Positions 35,206-42,565 of a stretch of DNA of 64,000 bases are shown piece by piece (position 1 is the stretch's first letter; every line of letters begins with the position of its first letter). The notes under the pieces were generated by a model. The model did no database searches and was not told where the DNA came from. It worked only from the letters and a program-made list of their open reading frames with translations. The translations under genes and the position numbers were made by a program. The stretch comes from Planctomycetota bacterium (GTDB taxonomy: Bacteria; Planctomycetota; Planctomycetia; Pirellulales; UBA1268): NCBI GenBank assembly GCA_018970785.1, contig JAGWVR010000006.1, positions 1 to 64,000 of the forward strand. Direction: 5' to 3'.

Positions 35206-36054
35206 TCAGGCGTCGAGGAATTCGTCGAGGGCCTCGCGGAGCAGGTCGGTGTCGGTTGCCCGGCCGGTCCAGGCCTGGAAGTCGATCGCCGTCCGATGGC
35301 AGTGGACCTCGAGGCCGTCGATCAGGCACGCTCCGGCACGGGCGGCACCCTGGGCGAACGCCGACGGCGTCGCACCGAGCGCCGTGTCGACGACCACCAG
35401 ATCGCCACGCAGCGCCCGCAGGTCGAGTCCCTTGCGCACGCCGCTCTCGGGCAGCGCCGCGACCACGATCCTCGTGCGGTCCGGGATCTCGAGGACCTGC
35501 CCCCACGGCACGACGTCGGCCGCGGCCCGGCCGAGCCCGGCGACGTCGCCGACGAGCGCCTCGGCCCGCGCGGCCGTGCGGTTGGTGACGAGGATCTCGC
35601 GGGCTCCGGCGAGCGCCAATTCCAATGCCGTGGCCCGGGCGACCGCCCCGGCGCCGACCACGAGCACGTGCGCGTCACCGACGTCGGCGTGCATTCGCAG
35701 CGCCGACAGGATGGCGCGGCCGTCGGTCATGTGGCCGACGAGGGCGCCGGCCGGTTCGGCAGCGACGAGGCTGACCGCGCCGGCGAACGTCGCCGCCGGC
35801 GACAGGTGCCCGACCAGCGGCACCGCGGCGTGGCGGAGCGGGCCGTCGAGGATGCAGCCCCGGAAGCCGAGTGCGGAGACGCCGGCCAGGGCCTCGGCGA
35901 GGCGCTCGGGGGCGACGTCGAGCGACAGGAAGCGCCAATCGAGACCGGCCGCGGCGAACGCGCGTTCGAACAGGTACTGCGCGGGGTTGCCGGCGGCCGG
36001 GCAGCCGAGCAGCGAGACGACATCCTGCAGGGCTGTGCTGGCGGCGGTGGTCAT
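35206..36054 (-). CDS. Shikimate-dehydrogenase-like protein with altered active site
   Basis: This protein of about 282 residues keeps the AroE two-domain plan: the NADP-binding loop (VVGAGAVARATALELALAGA) and NRTAARAEALVGD are intact, and the C-terminal IDFQAWTG block is present. But the catalytic lysine motif NVTxPxK reads CILDGPLRH, the NTD motif reads GHMTDGR, and the substrate glutamine before the final WTG region is arginine (VHCHRTAIDF). The N-terminal SxSP motif reads GNPAQ. I therefore infer loss of shikimate activity or a different substrate. ATG 36052-36054 preferred; upstream ATGs possible. The TPR gene is 95 bp upstream. Confidence 0.82.
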   Translation of the reverse strand: MTTAASTALQDVVSLLGCPAAGNPAQYLFERAFAAAGLDWRFLSLDVAPERLAEALAGVSALGFRGCILDGPLRHAAVPLVGHLSPAATFAGAVSLVAAEPAGALVGHMTDGRAILSALRMHADVGDAHVLVVGAGAVARATALELALAGAREILVTNRTAARAEALVGDVAGLGRAAADVVPWGQVLEIPDRTRIVVAALPESGVRKGLDLRALRGDLVVVDTALGATPSAFAQGAARAGACLIDGLEVHCHRTAIDFQAWTGRATDTDLLREALDEFLDA

Positions 36055-36149
36055 GGCGAGGATTCCGTATCCCGCCATGAAAGCATGCCGTCGCAGCGAC
36101 GGAAAGGGGACCGCCACGGGCACCGCCGCCGGCCGGGCCGGAAGATGCC

Positions 36150-36713
36150 TCAGACGACCTGTTTGGTCGCCTCGAGAAACAGCGGATCGGCGCGGATCGG
36201 GTCGAAATCACGCTCCCGGGCGGTGAGCGTGCGGTAATGGCTCTCGCGGGAGATCGCGCTTGCAAGGTGCTCGACCGCCCCCTTCGCATCCCCCGACAGC
36301 GACAGGTAGCAGGCAAGATTGTAGTGGAGGAGGGGCTCGTCGGGTGATGCCTCGAGCGCCTGGCGGAGGGCCCCGATCGCCGTGTCGAGCCGCCCGAGCC
36401 GCTTGTGGCACCAGCCGAGACCGACCCAGGCGGCGACCGCGTCGCGATCGCGGTGGACGACCGTGTCAAACGCCACGATCGCCTCCTCCAGCCTCCCCAG
36501 GGCGCGGAGCGCCTCGCCGCGCAGCAGGGCGGCGAACACCGAGTCGCGGGTGTCGCTGCCGAGCCGATCGAGGCGGTCGAGCACCGAGGCGAGGAGCCGG
36601 CGGACCGCCGGCGCGGGGGGCGTGTCACCCTGGAGAAGGCCCTCGGCCAGTTCGATCGCCCCGGCTGCCTCCTTGAGCGAGAAGGCGTCGCGGAGGGTGT
36701 GCAGGTCTTCCAT
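36150..36713 (-). CDS. Tetratricopeptide-repeat protein
   Basis: The 187-residue protein has at least two clear TPR units (ALLRGEALRALGRLEEAIVA, VGLGWCHKRLGRLDTAIGAL, LHYNLACYLSLSGDAKGAVE) after a helical N-terminus, with no signal peptide. Cytoplasmic protein-interaction role inferred. ATG 36711-36713 chosen; the upstream part of the 516-residue track ORF is antisense to the FecR-like gene. The gene is divergent from the FecR-like gene across 205 bp. Confidence 0.88.
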   Translation of the reverse strand: MEDLHTLRDAFSLKEAAGAIELAEGLLQGDTPPAPAVRRLLASVLDRLDRLGSDTRDSVFAALLRGEALRALGRLEEAIVAFDTVVHRDRDAVAAWVGLGWCHKRLGRLDTAIGALRQALEASPDEPLLHYNLACYLSLSGDAKGAVEHLASAISRESHYRTLTARERDFDPIRADPLFLEATKQVV

Positions 36714-36918
36714 GGCGGCACCTTGGACGCGGGGCGCGGCGGGCCTGGGGGCCACGAAAAAGTTATACGCAGCCCGCCGGCACGGGGATCGAGGGTCGAG
36801 CCGCAGCCTGTTTTTTCCGCCGCCGTCACGAAAACACGCCGTCGACGCCACTCCTTTCCAGACGGCGGCGTCGTGCGGGCCCGCCACCGTGGCGAATGCG
36901 AACGACAGGGGGGGGGCG

Positions 36919-38931
36919 ATGCGCTTGACGCTGCGAACGCTGCTGGCCTGGAAGGACGGCGTCTTGCCGGAGGCAGAACTGCGTGCGCTGGGCGAAAAAG
37001 TCACCGCCAGTCCGGTGGCCGGTCCGCTCCTCGAACGCATCGACGAGGTCGTCGCCCGCCCGCAGGTGGGCGCGGCGCGGACCGATGCCCGCGGACTGGG
37101 GGGCGATCCCGTGTCGGTCGCGCGGTACCTCGACAACACGCTGCCGGACGAACAGCTCGAGCCGTTCGAACGGATCTGCCTCGAGTCCGACATCCACCTC
37201 GCCGAAGTCGCTTCGTGCCATCGGATCCTCGCCGGCCTCGGGCAAGAGCCGACCGGCCTTCCCCCGCTCGATGCCACCACCCGTGCCCGCCTCCTGGCGG
37301 CCCTGGCGCAGGCGTCGGCGGCACGGCCCGTCGACGGGGGCACGGTGGTCGTGGAGAGCGCGGAACGCGGCGCCACGGCGACGACACGCACGCCGTCGAG
37401 GCGTGGCCGTGTGCCCTGGTTGGCGTGGGGGACCGCGGCGCTCGCACTTGCGACCGTGGCGGCGCTGGTCGGCGTCTTGGTGACCGCGCTCAGCGCTCGC
37501 CCGGGCGCCGGGGCCGGGCGCCGCCCCGGGCAGCCCGACGCCCTGGCTGCCGCCGGCGGTCGGGCCGTCGCCGAACCGGCCGCACCGGTCGCGGCGGCGC
37601 CGCCCCTGGGCACGGCCGTGCCGACCGCCTCCGAGCCTTCGCCACCCGCGGTCCCTGAAACCGCCCCCGTTCCTGCGGAGGGTGCCGCGCCGGCCGTCAC
37701 GGTGAGCGTGCCGGTGGCCCCGGCCGCCGGCGCGGCGGCCGGGGGCGAACGGCCGCCAGGGAGCGATCAGCCTGACGCCGCAGCGGCGAGGGCCAGCGTG
37801 ACCGGCACGGGGGCCCTGGTGTGGCGACCGGCAGGGCGAGGGGGCGAGTGGACTGCGGTACTGCCGGGTGCCGAGATCGGTGCCGCCGCGGACCTGGTCG
37901 TGCCACCCGGTGCGGAACCGGCCGTGACGGCCCTGGGGATCACCGTGCGGCCGCGGCCGGGGAGCCGCTGCGTGATCACCGTCGACGCCGCGGCCAGTCC
38001 GCGACTGGAGGTCCTGTTCGGCGGATGCGTCGTCACCGCGGATCGGCCCGATGCCACGCTCCGCATCGCGGTGGCCGGTCTGGAAGCCATGGTCGGCGGT
38101 TCTCTCGCCGCCGGTGTCGAGGTGGAAGCGTCACGGCTCCTCCCGGACGGTGCCGATCCGGCGACCACCGTGGCGACGGTCAGCGGTCGAATCACCGCGC
38201 TGGGCGACGGCATCCGGCTGTCGGTTGCGGCTTCCGGCGAGGGGATCCAGCTCGAGGCGGGCCGCACGCTCGCCTGGGACGGGGCTGATCCCGGGGCCGC
38301 CACCGTGGTCGCCGTCGCGCGGCCGATCGTCCGGGAGGATGCGGCCCGCGAGCGCCTCGAGCGCTCCGCCGCGGCGGCGTTGGCGGCGCGGCTGGCGGCC
38401 GGAGCCGATCTCGACGCGGCGCTGACGGCGTTGGCCGGGTCACGGCGCGTCGAGCAGCGCGCGCTCGCCGCCCACACCGGCGCGCTGCTCGGACGGTACG
38501 ACGATCTGGTCGACCTGTTGGTCGCCGACGGGCCTCCCCGTGGGCTCCGCGACGGGCAATGGGAGGAGGTGTTCGCCGCCGCCGTGCCGTTGGCGCTGGC
38601 CCGGGGTGCCAACGCGGCGGCGGCGTTGCGCCAGGCCGTGGGGTCACGCGCTCCCCCGGGCCGCGGCGACCTGCTCTGGGGGCTGGTCACAGGGCCCGAC
38701 CCGGGGGCCGACCGCGCGACCGCGCTGGCGGCGCTCGTCGATCTCCTCGACGACGAGACGCTGGTGGTCCGTCGCGCGGCGTACGTTCAGCTGTGCCGTC
38801 TGTCGGTTCCGACGGCCGCGGACCGCGCCCGGTACCAGCCCGATTCACCCCCCGAGCGGCGGCGTGACGGCGTCGCATGGTGGCGCCGCCAGGTCGATCG
38901 TCGGCCTGCCGGTGCGGCACCGCGCGAGTGA
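36919..38931 (+). CDS. Planctomycete membrane protein with FecR-like region
   Basis: This protein of about 670 residues has a cytoplasmic N-terminal domain (MRLTLRTLLAWKDGVLPEAE ... PVSVARYLDNTLPDEQLEPF ... CLESDIHLAEVASCHRIL) that I recall from many planctomycete proteins of unknown function; it resembles anti-sigma-type domains. A transmembrane helix follows near residues 166-190, then an Ala/Pro linker and an extracytoplasmic beta-rich region (IAVAGLEAMVGGSLAAGVEV, GRITALGDGIRLSVAASGEG) like FecR signal-sensing domains, then helices. I infer envelope signalling. ATG 36919 follows a run of seven G. The AT-rich spot AGTTATACGC near 36760 may be a -10 for either divergent gene. Confidence 0.82.
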   Translation: MRLTLRTLLAWKDGVLPEAELRALGEKVTASPVAGPLLERIDEVVARPQVGAARTDARGLGGDPVSVARYLDNTLPDEQLEPFERICLESDIHLAEVASCHRILAGLGQEPTGLPPLDATTRARLLAALAQASAARPVDGGTVVVESAERGATATTRTPSRRGRVPWLAWGTAALALATVAALVGVLVTALSARPGAGAGRRPGQPDALAAAGGRAVAEPAAPVAAAPPLGTAVPTASEPSPPAVPETAPVPAEGAAPAVTVSVPVAPAAGAAAGGERPPGSDQPDAAAARASVTGTGALVWRPAGRGGEWTAVLPGAEIGAAADLVVPPGAEPAVTALGITVRPRPGSRCVITVDAAASPRLEVLFGGCVVTADRPDATLRIAVAGLEAMVGGSLAAGVEVEASRLLPDGADPATTVATVSGRITALGDGIRLSVAASGEGIQLEAGRTLAWDGADPGAATVVAVARPIVREDAARERLERSAAAALAARLAAGADLDAALTALAGSRRVEQRALAAHTGALLGRYDDLVDLLVADGPPRGLRDGQWEEVFAAAVPLALARGANAAAALRQAVGSRAPPGRGDLLWGLVTGPDPGADRATALAALVDLLDDETLVVRRAAYVQLCRLSVPTAADRARYQPDSPPERRRDGVAWWRRQVDRRPAGAAPRE

Positions 38932-39060
38932 CGGCGGCAGCCTTTCGGCAGCGATTCCCGCCGTCGTTTGCCAAGTCGCGGCCGGTCGATGGGGACGGTT
39001 TGTCGTCGCCGCGCGGGGGGTGATATGCTCTTGGTCACCGCCGTCGACAGGAAGGGACTC

Positions 39061-39381
39061 ATGCAGATCAACGTGTCGGCCCGTCATGGACACCTGAGCC
39101 CGGCCACGCAGTCGAAAATCGAGGCCAAGGTCTCGCGATTGAAGCGGTATTTCGACCGCCTCACCGCCCTCAACGTCACCGTCGACCTCGAGCACTCGGC
39201 CCAACCCGCGGTGGAGATCGTGGCTTCGGCCGAGCATTTCCACGATCTGGTGAGCCACGAGGTCTCGGGCCAGTTGTGGCGCAGCATCGACGCCGCGACG
39301 CAGAAAATGGAGCAGCAGCTCCGCAAGCACAAGGAAAAGGTTCGCGATCACAAGCACGTGCAGTCCTCGCGGCACCCCTGA
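39061..39381 (+). CDS. hpf: Ribosome hibernation promoting factor (short HPF type)
   Basis: The 106-residue protein begins MQINVSARHGHLSPATQSKI, followed by KVSRLKRYFDRLTALNVTVD and HDLVSHEVSGQLWRSIDAAT, the sigma-54 modulation/S30AE fold. It lacks the C-terminal dimerisation domain of long HPF. It binds the 30S A and P sites and stabilises inactive 70S/100S ribosomes in starvation. ATG 39061 follows AGGAAGGG; a TGATATGCT -10-like element at 39020-39028 is well placed. It heads the hpf-ptsN-ptsH-ptsI series, a gene order known from rpoN clusters, but rpoN is not upstream here. Confidence 0.93.
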   Translation: MQINVSARHGHLSPATQSKIEAKVSRLKRYFDRLTALNVTVDLEHSAQPAVEIVASAEHFHDLVSHEVSGQLWRSIDAATQKMEQQLRKHKEKVRDHKHVQSSRHP

Positions 39382-39485
39382 GCCGTGGGACGCCCCAGGG
39401 AGGCGGGCCCGCGGCGCCGGCCCGGTCGCCGGCGGTTCGCCACCGGAGACGAGCGACGGCAGCCACAAGACCGGAAGCGTTTCGC

Positions 39486-39962
39486 ATGAAGTTCTCCGAT
39501 TTCGTCGTCGTCGACGCCATCCGTTCCGACGTCGAGGCGACCACGAAGGAAGCCGTGATCCGGGAGATGGCATCGGCGCTGGTCGACGCCGGACGGATCA
39601 AGGCGGCCGACCTCGACGGGATCGTCCGCGCGATCATGAAGCGCGAGGATCTGGGGAGCACCGGGATCGGTCGGGGCGTCGCCGTGCCCCACACCAAGCA
39701 CCCCGGGGTCGGCAAGCTGGTGGGCACCGTCGCCGTCAGCCACGAAGGGATCGACTTCGACAGCCTCGACGGCGATCCCGTGCAACTGATCTTCCTCCTC
39801 GTTTCGCCTCCCGACCGGCCCGGGGATCACCTCCGGGCACTCGAGAACATCTCCCGTCAACTGCGCGACGACGCGTTCTGTCGGGAGTTGAAGGCGGCCC
39901 GGGCCCCTGGCGAGATCCAGCAGTTGCTCGAGGCCGCCGACAGCCATGGCCTCGTGCCATGA
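39486..39962 (+). CDS. ptsN: PTS IIA component, PtsN/fructose type
   Basis: The 158-residue EIIA domain carries the phosphorylatable histidine in GRGVAVPHTKHPGVGKLVG, a canonical PTS EIIA type-2 motif, and LIFLLVSPPDRPGDHLRALE. It is stand-alone and no EIIB or EIIC is nearby, so a regulatory (nitrogen-PTS-like) function is likely. ATG 39486 lies 104 bp after hpf. Its stop overlaps an in-frame ATG at 39959, but I place HPr further downstream. Confidence 0.92.
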   Translation: MKFSDFVVVDAIRSDVEATTKEAVIREMASALVDAGRIKAADLDGIVRAIMKREDLGSTGIGRGVAVPHTKHPGVGKLVGTVAVSHEGIDFDSLDGDPVQLIFLLVSPPDRPGDHLRALENISRQLRDDAFCRELKAARAPGEIQQLLEAADSHGLVP

Positions 39963-40267
39963 GCGAACGCGGGTTGCGGGAGAACGGCACGGGGCGACAC
40001 CGGGCCACCGGCGGCGGCGAATCGCCCGGCCGCCGACGGAGCCGGGCGGTGCGTGGTTCGCCAATCCACCGCGCCGCTCGGGGTGGGGGCTTCGGGGGCG
40101 CGGCCCCGCCGCCGTGGCTTGCCGGGGCACGACAATGGGGGCTCCCGGGGGCGGAACCGCGCGGCGGAGCAGGGGCACGGGACGAAGCAGCGCTTCGGTG
40201 TGGGACGGCGGGAGCAGCGGACCAACGGTGGACGATGGCTGACGGCAGGGGCGACGGAAAGGGAGCG
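39963..40267. other. 305-bp GC-rich spacer between ptsN and HPr
   Basis: In the track this stretch is the N-terminal half of a 211-residue ORF that starts inside the ptsN stop (ATGA). The translation is Arg/Gly/Pro-rich with no conserved pattern and the true HPr start has its own ribosome binding site, so I regard it as non-coding. It contains runs such as GGGGGCGGAACC and CGGGGGCGCGG but no obvious terminator. An untranslated leader or a rapidly changing linker is possible. Confidence 0.5.
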
Positions 40268-40594
40268 ATGGTCGAGCAGACGGTGACCCGGGAATTCGTC
40301 GTCGGTTTGGCGAAGGGACTGCACCTTCGCCCGGCCGACATGCTCGCCCGCGAGGCGCGGCGCTGGCGATCCCGCGTCGAGGTGATCGCCAACCGCCAGC
40401 GCGTGGACGGCAAGAGCATCCTCGACGTGATGACCCTCGCGGTCGAGTCGGGCAGTCGGGTGGCGATCGAGGTCACCGGCCCCGACGCCAGCGAGGCGCT
40501 CGACGCGATCGGGGGGTTGTTCGCGAGAAACTTCGACGAGACGGGGGGCGGCGACGAGGCCGACGGTGAACCGTCGGCTCCCGACGCCCCATAG
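40268..40594 (+). CDS. ptsH: Phosphocarrier protein HPr
   Basis: The 108-residue protein has the active-site histidine motif GLHLRPADML, the regulatory-serine block RVDGKSILDVMTLAVESG (Ser46 equivalent) and VTGPDASEALDAIGGLF. It extends slightly beyond the family in a charged C-terminal tail (DETGGGDEADGEPSAPDAP). ATG 40268 follows GGAAAGGGAG. It accepts phosphate from EI (next gene) and passes it to PtsN. Presence of Ser46 would allow HPr kinase control, but no hprK is in view. Confidence 0.92.
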   Translation: MVEQTVTREFVVGLAKGLHLRPADMLAREARRWRSRVEVIANRQRVDGKSILDVMTLAVESGSRVAIEVTGPDASEALDAIGGLFARNFDETGGGDEADGEPSAPDAP

Positions 40595-40759
40595 CGATTC
40601 GATCGGCACGATACACACACGACCAAGACGAGGAGCCGCAACGAACGCCTGGCGCGAGTCGCCCGGAGCCGAACCGCGCGAGCCGGCGGGAGCCTTGGTC
40701 TCCCCCGATCCGCTCCCGGTGGCCCGGCCGATGACGCAGCCGGCGGACGCGATGCGCCC

Positions 40760-42502
40760 ATGCTGAAACTCCAGGGTATCGCCGTATCCCCCGGCGTCAC
40801 GATCGGTGAAGCGCTGGTCCTCGATACCGAGGGCTTCCGGATCCCGCGCCGCTTCGTGGCGCGGAGCGCCGTCGACACCGAGCTCGAACGGCTCTCGCGG
40901 GCCGTCGCCGAGACGTCGGCCGAGATCGAGCGCAACCGCGACGCGATCCGCAGCGAGTTGGGGGATCAGTACGCCGCGATCTTCTCCGCCCACCAGGCGA
41001 TGCTCCACGACCCGCGGCTGCAGGAGGAGCTCGTCAGCGCCGTCCGCGACCGCAACTTCTGGCCGGAATACGCGGTCAGCCGGACCCTGCGCCGCTACGC
41101 CAAGGTTTTCCAGAGCCTCGACGACCACGTCGCCCAGCGCGCCCACGACATCTACGACATCGAGAAGAGCCTCCTCCGTCACCTTCTCGGGCAGGAACGC
41201 GAGACGCTCGCGGCGATCTCCCAGCCGGTGATCATCCTCGCCCACAACCTCACCCCGAGCGAGACCGCCAACCTCGACCGCCGTTTCGTCCAGGGGTTCG
41301 CCACCGAGCTCGGTGGCCCCGGCAGCCACACCGCGATCGTCGCCGAAGGGCTGGAGATCCCCGCGGTCGTCGGGCTCGGACCGTTCCTCGCCGACGTCTC
41401 CGGAGGCGAGCCGGTGATCCTCGACGGCCACCAGGGCGTGGTGATCCTCCAGCCCGACGAGGAGACGATCGCCCGCTACCGTCTCGAAGTCGAGGCGGCG
41501 CGGACGGTGGCGGCGCGGCTCCACGGTCTCCGCGACCTGCCCGCCGAGACCCTCGACGGCGTGCGCGTGCAGATCACGGGCAACATCGAGTTTCCCAACG
41601 AGGCCGAGCACTGCCTGGCACGCGGGTGCGACGGGATCGGGCTGTACCGCACCGAGTTCCTCTACCTCACTGCCCGCCGCGAGCCGACCGAGGAGGACCA
41701 CTACGCGGCCTATGCCGAGGTCGCCCGGGTGATGGCCGGACGGCCGGTGGTGATCCGCACGCTCGATCTCGGCGCCGACAAGATGCTCACCGAGTCGACG
41801 CCGGAGGAGGAGCGCAATCCCTGCCTCGGCCTGCGGAGCATCCGCCTCTCGCTGCGGCAGCTGCCGATGTTCCGCACGCAGCTTCGCGCCATCCTCCGCG
41901 CCAGTGCCCTCGGTGACGTGCGCGTCCTGTTCCCGCTGGTCTCGACGATCGTCGAGCTGCGCCAGGCGCGGATGGTGCTCGCCGACGTGATGGAGGATCT
42001 CGCCGAGCACGGCATCCCCTTCAACCGCGACCTGCCGGTCGGGATCATGGTCGAGACGCCGGCGGCGGTGATGATGCTCGACGTGTTCATCAAGGAGGTG
42101 GATTTCGTCTCGCTCGGGACCAACGACCTGATCCAGTACACGCTGGCGGTCGACCGGAGCAACAAGGAGGTTGCGGAACTGTACAACGCGTGCGACCCGG
42201 CCGTGCTGCGCCTCCTGCAGCGGTCGTTCGACATCGCCCGCGAGGCCGGCGTGCCGGCCAATGTCTGTGGACAGATGAGCGGCAGCGTGATGTACACGCA
42301 GCTTCTGCTGGGATTGGGTCTGCGGCAGCTCAGCGTGCCGGCCAGCGCCATCCCCGAGGTGAAGCAGGCGTGCCGAAGTGTTTCGGTCGCCGAATGCCGC
42401 GGGATCGCCGAACGGGCCCTGCAGATGGAGGGGGCACGCGAGGTGAAGGCCTACTTGACCGACCAGATGCGTCGTCGGGGGGCGGCCGCGGGCGCACGCT
42501 GA
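40760..42502 (+). CDS. ptsI: Phosphoenolpyruvate-protein phosphotransferase (enzyme I)
   Basis: The 580-residue enzyme I has the phosphohistidine site GGPGSHTAIVAEGLEIPAVV, an HPr-binding N-terminal domain (MLKLQGIAVSPGVTIGEAL), and the PEP-binding barrel with GLYRTEFLYL, RTLDLGADKML, FPLVSTIVEL, GIMVETPAAVMML, FVSLGTNDLIQYTLAVDR and VCGQMSGSV. The usual G[ED] of the Mg site in the last block (CGEMAGD) is QMSG here, an altered residue worth noting. It phosphorylates HPr using PEP. ATG 40760; the 165-bp gap to HPr is unusually long for these partners. Confidence 0.94.
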   Translation: MLKLQGIAVSPGVTIGEALVLDTEGFRIPRRFVARSAVDTELERLSRAVAETSAEIERNRDAIRSELGDQYAAIFSAHQAMLHDPRLQEELVSAVRDRNFWPEYAVSRTLRRYAKVFQSLDDHVAQRAHDIYDIEKSLLRHLLGQERETLAAISQPVIILAHNLTPSETANLDRRFVQGFATELGGPGSHTAIVAEGLEIPAVVGLGPFLADVSGGEPVILDGHQGVVILQPDEETIARYRLEVEAARTVAARLHGLRDLPAETLDGVRVQITGNIEFPNEAEHCLARGCDGIGLYRTEFLYLTARREPTEEDHYAAYAEVARVMAGRPVVIRTLDLGADKMLTESTPEEERNPCLGLRSIRLSLRQLPMFRTQLRAILRASALGDVRVLFPLVSTIVELRQARMVLADVMEDLAEHGIPFNRDLPVGIMVETPAAVMMLDVFIKEVDFVSLGTNDLIQYTLAVDRSNKEVAELYNACDPAVLRLLQRSFDIAREAGVPANVCGQMSGSVMYTQLLLGLGLRQLSVPASAIPEVKQACRSVSVAECRGIAERALQMEGAREVKAYLTDQMRRRGAAAGAR

Positions 42503-42565
42503 CGTGCGCCCGCCCCCGGGCGGTCCGCCGCCCGGCAACCGAGGAAGGAAAGAATCGGAAACGTC

